Source: Macrostomum hystrix
Lineage: Eukaryota; Platyhelminthes; Macrostomidae
DNA: 64,000 bases
NCBI GenBank assembly: GCA_950097015.1
Contig: CATNEN010000039.1
Location: 11,758,001 to 11,822,000, forward strand
Direction: 5' to 3'
Shown: positions 22,940 through 35,500 of the stretch, one piece after another
Numbering within the stretch: position 1 is the stretch's first letter
Layout: each line of letters opens with the position of its first letter
The notes under the pieces: generated by a model
Database searches by the model: none
Told to the model about the DNA's origin: nothing
The model's input: only the letters and a program-made list of their open reading frames with translations
Program-made: the position numbers and the translations under genes

Positions 22940-24300
22940 TTTTTTTTGTTTTTTGTATTTTTTCATTTTCAGTGTCGTCCCGATTACTCAGCCTGAATTT
23001 CTACACGGTGTTTTTTTAAACAGAAGGCGTCCAAATTCTATCGAATGCTGCTACGAGTAAAACGGCCATTTTAATAACCGATCAGTTCATCGACAAAAAC
23101 CTGCAACGACAGTAGAAGTATCGAAGGGGTTTCCCCCAACCCTGAATTGAATTTGGTTGCACGTAGCAACTAGGGCTCATGAAATTCTAGAACACAGCAA
23201 AATTTTGTAGCCCGACTTCTGAAAACATGTTGAAGAGGGACGAGACATTTTTAACGATTCTAACAAACGGTTCACTTCACTAACAAACGGAACGGTGTCA
23301 TTCCGTGCACAACTTTAATCCAGTCAGCATTGTATCTCAGTGCAGCTGTTTCATTGTTTTGTCAACCCTTTTTCACGTAATTATGTAGTTCGATGGTTAA
23401 GCAGTGAGAAGGAAAGTTAGAGAGAAAGCCTGGAGAAAGTTTTAGATGGAAAATTTCTGCGAAAGCTTTGTATCATTTTTTTCTTTTTTTCTAAGAAACT
23501 TTTTGCGTATTTTTTTCATTGTCAATTGTCAAAGCAAATTTAAACAGTTCACGAAACATTTATAGATTTTCCAACACGTTGCGCATTGTAATTTCACTAA
23601 CGTTCTTATTCTGCTACTAGCAGTAATAGTAGGCAAAGACCGTAGTTTTTAGTCTGACCTAACATGCTGTATAAAAATGCATTCTTTGTATCACAAAATA
23701 TAGTCCAGTTTATTTTAGTTTCGCACTAATGTTTCTTAACATTATATTGTTTACTATCTTGTGATTTGAAATGTTGTAGTTTTACCTGAGCTTTTGAGGA
23801 CTTGGTGTGAAAGGCAATTTGTTTTTTTAACTAATATTGTCGAATTTCAAATCAGAGGGATCATTGTTGTGTAGTAGCTGTACCACTACCCACAGTTTTA
23901 TACGGCATTAGCTGATTTCAAAACCAACAGAGTAAATGCCATCTTTGCAAACTACTCTACTTAATTGTGTCCTGCTTAAGTAGTGTTTAAGCAAATTAAC
24001 AACGTTTTTATTGTTTATACTAAAAAATACATACATAGTGGCTGCAATCAAATGAGCAGGTATAGTTAGTCATGTCGAGGAAGCAGTTCATTTCCAGCTT
24101 TAGAAAATAAAAAGCAGCGCTAATATTAGAAACACTCCGTATATCACGTTTAACACTTAACACCAAGAAAATAAAAAACTTGCCCTTTAACTCGCAAAGG
24201 CTTTGTTTTAATAAAAGTAATATTTTAAATTTCGCTTGCGGTTACGCCGCCTAGAGAATCTTAGTCTTATCAGTCAATTTTCTTAAATGTAAGTATACGA
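22940..24300. other. AT-rich intergenic DNA
   Basis: No exon, tRNA-like sequence or array recognised. Scattered T and A runs only. Confidence 0.4.
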
Positions 24301-24720
24301 TATTCTATGGGTTTGAGGTCGGTATGTGTTTAAATCCCGAGAGCCGAAGGCTCTATGGCCACTGGCAAACAACTTTTGCCATAGACAACAATCTAACAAT
24401 CAAACAGACATGTAAAAGAGCCAGTTGGTTGGCCAGTGTCTATGGCCACTGTCATGCCTCAGTCGGTTAGCCGCTTTGCGGGGTATGGGGCTTCATCAAA
24501 CTTCGAAGAATGGGGCCGAGGCCCAGAAGCGCAGTCCGAAGCCGTTCCTAGGCCATAGACAACGATTTCAGGGGGTATTTAATCCTAAAGCTTGGCCCGG
24601 CTCACGAGATTGCACTACTAAAACTGTTTACAGCGACTGTGACCATAGACAATATGTTTAATCGGCCTAGGCCGTTAAATGAGTGGCATATGCCAGTTAA
24701 ATAAAAAATATATATCTATG
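24300..24720. repeat. Region of GGCCATAGAC inverted repeats
   Basis: TGTCTATGGCC at 24437-24447 is the exact inverse of GGCCATAGACA at 24551-24561. A second hairpin pairs CTATGGC with GCCATAG near 24353-24388, and CCATAGACAA recurs near 24641. The motif returns at about 26370 (ACCATAGACAAC) and 26448. It looks like remains of a small inverted-repeat transposon, but I could not fix ends or target duplications. Confidence 0.45.
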
Positions 24721-24724
24721 GTAA

Positions 24725-25260
24725 AAAAGATCTAGTATTTGAATGCAAATGGTAAGAAGATCAGACTGTCTATGTCATTTTCTTTTCACTTAAGCACGCT
24801 CACTTCTCCGAAAATAGAAATGCATTGCCACATACGTGGCAATTGAGCCTTGTTTTACTCTGAAACCATATGGACAACTTACCATTGTTACTCGTATAAA
24901 TTGCAGAATATGCCAGAGCAATCTAAGTCGCCGAAATTGGCTCGGAATCCTTGGAGGAGCGGCTAATCCTACGACTGAACCAACATTTGTTCCTTCCTAG
25001 CTTTGAGCAGTCGGACCGCTAACTTTGTTGATAACTATCAAATCCTTGCTCCCCGATCCGTTAGTCGAAAATTCGTCCTCGCGTTCGTTTTGTGTGAAAT
25101 CTCCGGCTTTTACTAGAAGTTAAAATAGTCCAAAGACGTCCCTGATTGTGTGAATAGACTGACCTTGACTTGTCCCATGTTCGGTTTCATCGTCAAGTCG
25201 ATGCTTTCATAATTCCTCTGTACTCGATACTAGAAACCAGTGCAGAAAATGATACAAAAA
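24725..25260. other. Intergenic DNA
   Basis: Nothing recognised on either strand. Confidence 0.4.
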
Positions 25261-25264
25261 GGAT

Positions 25265-25525
25265 GTAATTAACTACAACCGTCACCTAGCCAAGTTGTGC
25301 CAGATTTACAGCCATTGGCACAGCTATTGCAACTATTACGCGGCGCTTCAAAAGGCTGTGTACAGCTGTTCAGTCCATGGACATTGTGGGCCGCCAGACC
25401 CACAAGAATTTCTATACTTTCTACACTTGCTGATGTTGCTACCAATGGCGGGAACTGAGAAACTATCGCTCTTAAGTGTCTTATTCGAGGTCGCGAATGG
25501 GTTCTCTTGCGATTCGAACTCCTGA
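25265..25525 (-). mobile_element. SINE-A copy, diverged
   Basis: Minus-strand relative of the SINE-A family. It keeps the tail motif CAGCTGTTCAGTCCATGGAC, the gapped body and a B-box remnant (GCGATTCGAACTCC on the plus strand), with many substitutions. An old insertion. Confidence 0.65.
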
Positions 25526-25529
25526 CCAC

Positions 25530-26630
25530 TCGAAGGGAAATAATGTGGATAATAAAAGTATTTACTTTAACTATAACGCGCAGTTAAACAAGCATTTCAA
25601 TAGAGAGACTGTGGTTCGAACACAAAGTTGGCCTCTTAAAGATATCTGATGATCTCGGAATCCGATTCGAGCTTAGCCATGAATGCATTTTCTCTCCTTA
25701 CATCCTGAAAGCTGCCAGTTTAAATCCGACTTCATTTTGGACCATTTAACCCGCTCATTGTACGCCTCATTGGCTATTAAAGCATCCGCATTAATTGCGT
25801 GGCAAAGTAGGATCTCGGAAGGCTTCGGGAAACAGATGCTATTGCTAGCTTAAGTTTGGGCTGGCAGCAGACAAGAGCCTCAATCTGTTTGTCCGTCTTT
25901 TTCTTTCTTGCTCAAATGAATCTTAGACCCCAATTCTTATTTGCAATTGGAAGCAGGATCGGTCCAATGGGATTTGGGATTTAGTCTCGGGTCGCAATGC
26001 GATGCGGGCTCGCCTTTGCCAACTCGAGCGTAGAAAACAAAGAACGGGTGAGAGAGTTGGAGGAACACTTTTTGGTCGCAGTTAGTTCGGCCTAAGCCGC
26101 GTTCTGGTATCACATTTTGCAAGGAAGAAAGCGGTTCAACATTTCTCATCTTCAAATTGGTAAGTGTTGTTTCGGCCATAATATCCAAATATTGATAGAG
26201 TATAGAGGGCTGAAGTCTACGCACGGGGTACATTTACTTGTAACTGGTACCGAGTATCTGTTGCTCGAGAACCATTTCCGTATTTGTGTAGTCGTTAGTT
26301 GTAGTTGTACAGTACGCGTTTCATGGCCCGCTAGTAGCTAGTATGTGTGAATATCTATGGAGATAGACCATAGACAACGGCGCCGGTCGGTTTGTCATGA
26401 GTTTAAAAACACTTCTCTAGCCAGCATCAAGCAAGGTGCTGTGGGTTAGGCCATAGAACTGTTACCACGTACACTAAAATCGTACTTAGTGCGAATTTTA
26501 AATAAATATTATTATGCTCGAGGAGCTATTTTTATTGAAATACAACTCGCAACTTTGCCGTCCTGTACCGATTCGGTTTCGTGTAGCAATTGAATTAATA
26601 ATAATAATAATAATTTATTATACATGCCGT
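25530..26630. other. Intergenic DNA
   Basis: No gene recognised. It includes further GGCCATAGAC-type motifs near 26370 and 26448 and a short (AAT)n run at 26597-26615. Confidence 0.4.
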
Positions 26631-26639
26631 GATTAAGAG

Positions 26640-26900
26640 AGATGTGCAGCTAACAGTACAGCTGCAGCTATTGCGCTGCGCATCAGAATGCTGCGTACGG
26701 CTGTTCAGTCCATGGACTGCGGGTAAGCCACCCCCACCCTCAGTTAACCCAGCTAATGCTGCTACTCAATTAACAGCTGGGTGAACTGAAGCAATGCAGA
26801 GTTAAGTGTCTCGCTAAAGGACACAAATTGTTTTCTTTTTATTCGGGAATCGAACCCCGAACTACATGTCCTGAGTCCATTAGCGATTGCGATTCTAATT
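26640..26900 (-). mobile_element. SINE-A copy
   Basis: Minus-strand element: tRNA-like head with B box at the high-coordinate end (GGGAATCGAACCCCGA on plus), body GTGAACTGAAGCAATGCAGA, and tail CTGCGTACGGCTGTTCAGTC with CATGGACTG. Confidence 0.8.
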
Positions 26901-26949
26901 TGCGATTGGAAAGCCAGGATACATGCACGCATACAACTGACCAACATTA

Positions 26950-29900
26950 CGTAGTGAAATCACGGGGCAATTAATGAGTTTGTTTAGTTTAAAACTTATA
27001 TATCAGCATAAATTCGGCTTTGATCATTTTTATAAGTTTTGCGTATTTAAGTAGTCCTCTTGCGCAAATTTTGCATGACAAAATCATCCTTTGATAGGGT
27101 TTAGAGAGCTGTGTTGGTTTATCCCTTTGATAAAATCTTCCCTGATTCTCTACCGTCGCAGAAAAGAGTCGACTTAAGAACTCTCGAGATTAACATGAGT
27201 CGGTGGTGCATCTAGAGGTTGATGAAGAGCAATTTGAGCACTAACGCGGAACAAAAAGAGCAGTCAGCACGCGTTTATTAAATAATTTAAGCAACACAGC
27301 ATGCAGCGATACAGGCAAATCCACTTTCATTAATTGCTTATTCAATGAAGCATAATAGGAAGTTTAACTTTAGTTTTTCACGTTCGGCATTAGCTGGCCT
27401 AGCTATCGTCGTGCAAAAAAGATGACTATCGGGAGATAGATGAGAAATTCACTTTATGGGTTTTACATCTATTGGATCAATAATTACGCCAATGACTGTA
27501 AAAATTTTCTGAATTGAGATTCCAGAGATAGCAATATTACGACTATGGACAAGACACTTAATTCCCATGTGATTCAGGGTTACCAGGATCCGATTGAGTG
27601 GGCGTGTTCGGAGCACCCAGCTAATTATAACGCTGGTCATCAAGATTTAATTCTTAAAGAAGTTCAGTTGATAAACAACTCTCTTTCGTGTACTATTTTT
27701 AAAGCAGCCGTTGATTGTACTAGGTGGGTTCTGTATAGAATAAACGCAGTATGAAAGGTCGCAGCAGAAAACCCAGTCCCGACGCCCAGACAGACGCGAG
27801 TCTAAGCGAAGCTTTCCAAAACAATATGACGCAGACGTTGCGCGTAATTGCTTTCATAAATTCTCACCTGACAGCTTCTGTCAGGTGGAAAGAAAAGAGA
27901 TGGATTGAACCATTCTTTCACGGGAGGGGAGCCAGAATTAAGAGCTCGAGTCTGTTAACGGAGGGGCTCGGGTGTGGACTCAGATAAGACAGAAGCAACA
28001 GATAAAATAATTGTCCATTCGCTGTTTTACCAACTCCGATTAGCTAAGCTCTTTCAGAGCAGGGGTGGACCCTCTTTCAGACGCGAAATCAGAGACTGAA
28101 AGAGAGAGAAACGAGAAACGGTCTAGCAGGCGATCTATACATTTTCTTCTTTCGAATCTCAGGCTTGCAGCCCCTCTTGTGAAGCGCTACTGTGTTATCT
28201 TTTGTGTCCTTTGCCTCAGGGTGAAAAGAAGAACAGAGAAAATGGCCAGAGAGAGGCTCTGGGGAAGAGATATTTCTGCTTCAGCATTTTGAGCTCATTT
28301 TGAGTCGCACAGTGAGAGACACAGGCCCCACCCCCACTCCGCCAGCTTCGTCCTAGCCAGTGACTAGAGCCCTTTAACCAGCAGGGCCACCCCTTGCCCA
28401 TTTTCTCTCAGTTTTTTTGCTAGCTCTTTATCAGCGGTTCTGTCATGTCACAGCGGTTCGGTTCAGGAGAAACAAGAGCGGGTGAAGCTTGCGACAGCAC
28501 TATACAAGCCAACCCCTGCCTCCGTCTCTATAGCTTTGCTTGAAGTAACTCATTGCAAAGATTTATTCCATTGGCACTGCTTGGAAGCTGGAAACTTACT
28601 ATATTAATAGCTCCAGTCTGACTGCACACACCGCTACAAAACAAGTTTTCGCAATAAAACGAGGTCAGCTCATTGGCGGCATGTCTGCTCCTTATTTTGC
28701 GCACCTTCATCAGGTTGTCCTCCTGCAATCAATTTAGATTAACTCGTATTTTGATACTCAATAGAAACTCGGTGCCAGACGCAAGTAACAGGCCGCAAAA
28801 AAGTAACGGAAGTATTCTCGTCACATTTTAGAAAGGTAGGCCCAACAGTTTTATAAGAGCATTTTATAAACACTTTTATAAGAAAATCTACCTGAAATTT
28901 TAGATTTGGATTTTATTAGGTAAATTAAATATTATTTATTTTAGTGTTACATAAACGCATAAGGCAAGGTAATTGTGGCGGGACAGATTTTTTGCATATT
29001 TTATCTGCCTGCCGCTGTTTGCACACCGTCAGAAGACAGAAGACAGAACAGCGATGCGTTTGGTAACTCTCTGAGTTATCATCGTTTACATTGTCGGAGT
29101 CCATTGCAGTCACACACAGAGGGCCCACCCGAAGCACAATGGCACATACACCGAGTTTTCGCCAACTTTAGCACGTTCGAACAAAAAATTGAGCAAACAA
29201 GAAAAAATATTTTTGCCTCTGATGCAACTCGAAGTGGCTGAGTAGCAAACAATGCTCTTCTCGATGCATGAAGGAAATTATCCATCGTTGCATAGTTGCA
29301 TAGTTGTATAGTTACTAAAGCATTTCCCTTGCACGGTTTTTTATCAGTGTCATGTTTTGTACGATCTAAATTTATTATGAAGCGACTACAAAACTGTAGT
29401 TTTTTTTTCAAAAATCCCGGAATCTGTATTCCCGATTTATTTTTGTTAACGGGATAAATTTCTATAGCTACTGGTCAATCAACTCAATAATTTTCCCAAC
29501 TGGGCCTCCTAATATTGATCCGGGAATTTAATCTTGTCTGTTTGAAGTATTCATTCTCACTACTTAATCCCGGTGTGATCAATCTTTAAAAATAGCAGAT
29601 TTCCGACAGATTGGCAAAAAACTATTAAATTGAGAGAATAAATTGCGATCAAAATTACCCGAAAGACTGCATAATGTATTGACCGGGCCGCAATATTAAA
29701 CATTATTCGATCTGTAACCTAGTGTCAGAAAAGAATCAATTTCCATAGCCTCATCAATAGACTGTATTTCTACTTCAGCTACGTAATTCTTAGGTAAAAT
29801 ATCAAGAATATTTCTGCACTTTCAGGTAGATCCATAGCCCATAGTGCATTAGAAAATTCAAGGCCCTTAAAAATTAGGCTACCCAAGAGTTTTTTAATGT

Positions 29901-30028
29901 ATGATTGCTCGATTTTAAAGCTGAATTCTCGTGGGAAATGTGCAGCTTTTTACTTCGTAGTAAATAAAAATGAAACATTTTTTGATAACTAAATACTAAT
30001 CTAAATTTAACATTCTTTCTATACCCCA
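26950..30028. other. Intergenic DNA before ZC3H10
   Basis: About 3 kb without a convincing exon. Short open frames near 27545, 27751, 28065 and 28975 have neither coding composition nor recognisable motifs. CTTTCTATACCCCAG at 30014-30028 is a good 3' splice site 18 bases before the ZC3H10 ATG, so an upstream 5' UTR exon probably lies in this stretch. Confidence 0.45.
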
Positions 30029-30046
30029 GCTCAACCAGCTCACGCC

Positions 30047-31156
30047 ATGACAAGCAGTCATCAGACAGTGACCGTGCCCGACTCCCTTGCCGACGCTTCA
30101 ACTGACATTTGTCGCGACTTCCTTCGACATGTCTGCAAACGCGGCCGTCGCTGCCGCTACCGACACCCGGAGTCCTCCGGATCCACCGGTTCCCCGCCAC
30201 CTTTTCTGTCCTCCTCGTCCACCGAGTCCTCGCCAACAGCAGCCGCTGCGCTGCTGGTGTTCTGCCACGATTACCAGAACGGTGGCTGCCAAAGACCAGC
30301 TTGCCGATTCGTTCACTGCAGCCGGGAAGAGGAGGCCATCTTCAGGGCCACCGGCAGGCTACCAGACCGTCTGCTGACCGGCCTGCCAAGTGACCTTCTA
30401 GCAGTGACTAATCCTGAGGAGCCTCCAGTGTGCAAGGACCATCTGAAGGGCGAGTGCAAACGTGGCGCGCGCTGTCGTTTTAGACACCTAGACGCCGTCT
30501 CAGCTGCGGGATCTTTAACGATGCCAAATCCAGCTGCCGCTGCAGCCGCAGCAGCTGCAGCCGCAGCGGCAGCCTCGATGCCGACTTTGCTTTTGCCGCC
30601 CGACTTCCTGACGCAAGCATCGGCAGCTACATTAGATCCGTCGACAATGCTGATGATGTTCGGCGCTGGGGTTGGCTTCGGCGATGCGCCACTACTGAAG
30701 AGACGCCGCTTAGATTTCGAAGCTCAGCAGCAGCAGCAGCAGCTGCCACCGTTGACTTTTCTTCAAGCGACGATGCAGTCGACACTTTCAGCACAGCAGT
30801 CGGCTCCCGGATTGACGCAACTGGACGCAACGGTCTCGACGCTGCAGGCTGAGAATGCTTCGTTGCGTCGTCGTCTCGAAGAGCTCCGTCGGCAGTGCCT
30901 AGAGCTGACTGCCGCCAACGAGCATCTGAATCAACAGAATGCTCGGCTTAGACAGCACCAGGCTCCATCATCTCAGCAGCAGCAGTTTGACACGCTGTCC
31001 TCAGCAGCTGTGTCCCTAGCAGGCTACGCGGAATTCGCTGCAGCAGCAGCGCCGCCGATTTTTGCGTTCCCGCAAGCGCAGCAGCAGCCCCCGGTCCTGA
31101 CCGCGACAGCAGTCAATCCTGGCAAGTCATTGGCGCAGCTTAGCCACCTGCAATGA
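30047..31156 (+). CDS. ZC3H10-like CCCH zinc-finger protein
   Basis: A 369-residue protein in one coding exon. Three CCCH fingers sit at C22-C30-C36-H40 (ICRDFLRHVCKRGRRCRYRH), C73-C81-C86-H90 (FCHDYQNGGCQRPACRFVH) and C129-C137-C143-H147 (CKDHLKGECKRGARCRFRH). A polyalanine run, a KRRR basic cluster (218-221) and a leucine-rich coiled coil (about 264-305, LQAENASLRRRLEEL) follow. Finger spacing, basic cluster and coiled coil match vertebrate ZC3H10 in order. That protein is an RNA-binding factor reported in microRNA processing and mitochondrial regulation; a like role here is inference. The Gln/Ala-rich C-terminus is lineage-specific. The ATG lies just after a strong 3' splice site, consistent with a spliced 5' UTR. 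Confidence 0.9.
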   Translation: MTSSHQTVTVPDSLADASTDICRDFLRHVCKRGRRCRYRHPESSGSTGSPPPFLSSSSTESSPTAAAALLVFCHDYQNGGCQRPACRFVHCSREEEAIFRATGRLPDRLLTGLPSDLLAVTNPEEPPVCKDHLKGECKRGARCRFRHLDAVSAAGSLTMPNPAAAAAAAAAAAAAASMPTLLLPPDFLTQASAATLDPSTMLMMFGAGVGFGDAPLLKRRRLDFEAQQQQQQLPPLTFLQATMQSTLSAQQSAPGLTQLDATVSTLQAENASLRRRLEELRRQCLELTAANEHLNQQNARLRQHQAPSSQQQQFDTLSSAAVSLAGYAEFAAAAAPPIFAFPQAQQQPPVLTATAVNPGKSLAQLSHLQ

Positions 31157-31502
31157 GAGCTTCCACTTTAATAGTAATCATAATTTCCTTTTACTGGAAT
31201 AACATCCAACTTGGCTTAGTATCATTTGGATCTAGTTTATGATAAACACTTTCTTTCACTTAAATTAGCTTTTGCCCGAAATTTGTCTATCACAGTACGC
31301 AGATATTGTACATAAAGCTTGGCTTCCGTATTGAACCCTAATTATTAAGAAGCTACATTTCAATGCAGCCCATATATTCATGTCGCCAAGGTATTCTCTA
31401 TATTTGATGTGGCGCACTCGTAATTCCCCCGATTAATTTAACTCTCAAAAACGTCACAGCTTTCCAAAGGGACGGCAAATGATTTTATTTAGTGATTGTT
31501 CC

Positions 31503-31508
31503 AATAAA
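31503..31508 (+). terminator. Candidate poly(A) signal of ZC3H10-like gene
   Basis: AATAAA about 350 bases after the stop codon; the first canonical signal on the plus strand there. Confidence 0.45.
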
Positions 31509-31509
31509 C

Positions 31510-32555
31510 AAACCAGTAAAATATATTTTGTGTTCCCTGTTCGATTTCACCAAAAAAACTTCAATATCAGCCGCCTAAATTGAATTTTCTTTACTAAACA
31601 TGTGACCACTTATCCCGTCTTTCCTATTCCGACCCGATCAAAATGGAACTTATCGAAAGGACTTTTTTTCGCCGCCGCAAAAAGAGCACGTGACGGATCC
31701 GCTTCGAGCTTTTTATAAATACGAGGTACATAAATAAATAAATACATTGTTTGACTGTGACTAATCCAAATAGTTTTTTATACGCATACTCCAACCTTTA
31801 TTTATGTGTTGAGTTTTAAAAAAAGTTAAGTTCTGAAATTCGGACGCATTTTTCTAATCTCTTTGTCAGGTTTTATCACTCACATTAGACCGTAAAGTCG
31901 GTTGATGCATTTGAAAAAATAGCTAAACTTTTCATGCTCTTGATCTAAAACTAAAGCAGGCAGTAAAAATGAAAACGAAAACTTGCGCAAAACGAACGCT
32001 TGCAGCAATAAAAGCGCGAACACTCTGTTATTATACAGCATGTCGGATGAAGCCTTAAGTTAACAATTGATCAATGAAGCCTTGAAAAATAACCGATAAC
32101 TGAGCACACTTTTATGACTTCGAATTCTGTCAAGCTCATTTAGAAGTCTTGCAAGTATATTAGTTCCCTTACTAGAATACATGTACTATTAGGCTACTAG
32201 GCCATTTACCTTTACCGGTGCAGAGTTGGCCCAGCCAAGCATTGGAAACTGAAAGCAAAAAGTCCCTGCAGCAAAGGCTTCTATTACGAACAGATAAAAA
32301 ACTATACGCATAATTTAGTAGGAGGGGCTCCTGCTTACAATTGATTACAAAATCGAAAATTTCGCAAACTGAAAACAAGCAACAAAACGTTCCGATAGAA
32401 GAAGCAAAAAAGAATAACATTGATCCCGAAGAAAACCAAGCGAAGCATCAATCTCCAAGAGGTTATTTAGCACTGAAGCACATCATAAGTAGTTTAAAAT
32501 ATTGCTATGATATTTATGATGCTAACGACGATTAATTGAGGCCATCAACCCATTG
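31510..32555. other. Spacer between convergent genes
   Basis: The ZC3H10-like gene (plus) and the RIMBP-like gene (minus) converge here. No further gene recognised. I see no canonical AATAAA for the minus-strand gene close to its stop. Confidence 0.45.
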
Positions 32556-32560
32556 CAATA

Positions 32561-35500
32561 TCATTCGAGCTGCAAGTACTGCGCTGGCACAAGTCCACGT
32601 TTCCCGTTCACTTCGGCGTTGTACATGCCGTCCGGTCTGACTGGCCCAAAAGTGGTGACGTCATCGCCCCGGTGAAGCTCCAGTTCGTATGAGGGAAAAG
32701 CCGACGGCGAGTTTAATCCGGGCTGATAGTCATAGAGAGCTTTGCGCACGAACGGCTGCGGCGTCACCGAGTGCGCATCCGGAGGTGGGTCCTTTGATCG
32801 TGGCTCCGGCTGCTGCTGCTGCTGCTGCTCCTGCTGCTGCTGCTGAGAAGGAGCCTGATGATGTGTTGGTTGCGTTCGTTCTCTTACCACAGGCTCGGGT
32901 CCAAATTGCTTCTCTTTGTCGTTTTCTGGTAGAGACTGAGTCTGCCAGTGGGGCTGTAGCGCAGAAACCGTTGGCGGGGTCGGCTGCTGCTGCTGTTGCT
33001 GCGATTGTTCAGCCTTAGTGTCCAGCTGTGCCATCCTGGACACTTCACCGTCGTAGCCAAATGATTGGACGCCAACCCGTGCCACTGGTAGCCCGATGCC
33101 TCTCGATACGAGCGACTTAGTCAGTCGAGAACTGCCGACCGACTGCTCCTCGATGTCATTGATGAACACTTTGTAGCCGGCAACAACAATGCCGCGATTG
33201 CGGTCCAGTTGGTCTAACTGAGGCGTGTCCCACTCAACAAGCACACTGCCGTCGGCTAGGGTTCTTGCTCTTACATTTACCGGTGGGTCCAGCTGCACGC
33301 TTTCTTCTTGCTGATCGACACCTGTAAATGGATTTCTTATACCTTCACTTTGTGGCCTTGTTTCATAGGGTCTCACTGGGCTTTGGCCTCTGGGACTCTG
33401 CGAAGCTAGGTTGCTTGACTGAGGCAGTTCTCTTCGAGGACTTTCCTGAAGACGAGGCTTATACGTTTGTGGTTGCGTGTTGCCTGGTTGCCGCTGATCC
33501 TCTACTTCAGGGCCTTTCTGATGGTGCGGCTCTTGAGACCTCGGTTTAATGTTGCTCGGCTGTCTGTCATACGCTCGCATGTCTCTTCGAGGACTCTCCT
33601 GACGTCGTGGCTCATGGACCTCTGGTTCTTCGTCGTTTCTAGGATGCCCACTGTAGGCCCAAGGTTCCTCTCTTTGTTGAATGTCTTGATGTCGTGGTTC
33701 ATAGAATTGATCGGGTTCCTCGAGATTTCTAGATTGTCTTTCATATGCCGATGGATCGTCTCTACGCGGACTCTTTTGACGCCGGGACTCATGGGCCTGT
33801 GGTTCTTCGTGCCTTCGAGGTTGCGTGTGATACGTTCGAGGATCATTTCTTCGAAGATTTTCTGGGCTTGGCGTATTGTCGCTGGGTTCATAATAGTTTG
33901 ACTGGGAAATAGCGTTAACTGGCTGCTTGTCTAGCAAGTTTGAAGTCACTTTTCTTGGAGTCTCTGGGCGTTGCTGTGAGTAGTTTTGCGGCTCAAAAGG
34001 ATGATGATAATGCTCACGATTGGGACTCTCGCGTCTTACAGGCTCGTAAGTCTTTTGCTCAGGAATATCGTTAAGCTCTCGATTGCGCAATTTAGGATCG
34101 TTTCTTCGAGGACTCGAGCCCTGCCGAGCTGCAGGTTCGTACTTTGGCTGATCTCGATTGCTGTCTGATGGAGGACCAAATGCTCCTCTTCGAGGACTCT
34201 CGCGGCGTTTAGGTTCAACGGCACGACTATCTTGGCGAATCGGGCTGTGTGTCATTGGCTTTTCTTTGGTGTGCTTCTGGTAGCGTCCAGGACTGTTTCT
34301 CCTCGATGGCTCATTCGGTGGGTTTGAAGAGTCTTCGAAATTTCTCGGTTGCTGGTTGTGTCTCTCGTTTTGGTTTGTCTCAAATGGATTTGGCCGGTTA
34401 GATTCCGAGGATATTGGTCCTTGGGGCTGCACAGCTGCTGCCTGCGCTGCTGTAGACCTTCTAGCTGGCTCATAGGCAGCGATTGGCGAGCTAGTGCCCA
34501 TTGCATCCCGACGGGACAAACGAGGTTGCTTACCATCAGTCCCAGTCAGTTCCATCGGATCCACATAATCTTCAACAAAGAGTCCCTGATTGCGATCGGC
34601 CTCTTGCAGCAGCTCACGCGGAAGGCGATCTCCGCCAGAGCGTAGTTCGTTTGCGAGACGTCTGATGAGATCGTCCTTCTCCTTGCACCGGTCCTGCAGG
34701 CGCTCCAGCCGGGGTCGAAGCTTCGCCAATGCAACTTCGTCAGCCCGAAGAGCTTTGTCAACCTCCTCGTAGCGCTGCTTCAATCGGCGGAAGTCATTGT
34801 CTAGATCGCGATAAAACTGGTTCTCTTTTTCTAACTCACCTAAGACTTCCTGCAGCCTGCTTAGTTCTCGTTGCATTCCAGCCTCATCCGCTAGCGTATC
34901 CTTCATTCTGTCTCGAAGCTGTTGAGTTTGGGTTAGAAGATCTCTGCGCTCCTTCAGCACCTGGTTCTTGTCTTTAAGAGCGGACTTCAGATCCGCAACC
35001 AAACCATCAAGAACTTCCTTATCCTTTTTTACGGCCTCAAGTTGAGCAACCTTTCCTTCAAGCGTCCGCACAGCTTCTGCCATATAAGCCTTCTCATCCT
35101 GCAGATTTCGGCATCGTTCTCTGACATCCGAAAGTTGCTGATTTTGTTCTCGAAGCAACTTAGCCTCACGTTCTGCCGCTTTAGCATGACTTTCGGCAAC
35201 TGTGAGCTCATTTCGCAAGCCTCCGATGGTCTGATTGGCACTTGCCAATTCATTAGCTAGTTGACTAAGCCGATCTTCTTTAGACTTTACTTCGCGCTCT
35301 TTGCGACTAAGAGTGCCCTGCAGATTGCGCAACTCGTTACGCAGCGCGTCTGTCTCCAAACCGGCCGTTGCGAGCTCGTCTTTGACTCTATCCAGCTCTT
35401 CGCTCACGGACTGGAGCCGTTCGCCTTCGCGCAGAGCCCGCTGAGCTGCCAGCACGCGCTCGAGATTGTCAACCTCCGATTGTAGCTGCATCACAAGTCT

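Noticed and set aside
30047-31156. Muscleblind (MBNL) as identity of the CCCH protein
   Set aside because: Finger number and spacing, the KRRR cluster and the C-terminal coiled coil fit ZC3H10, not the paired fingers of muscleblind.
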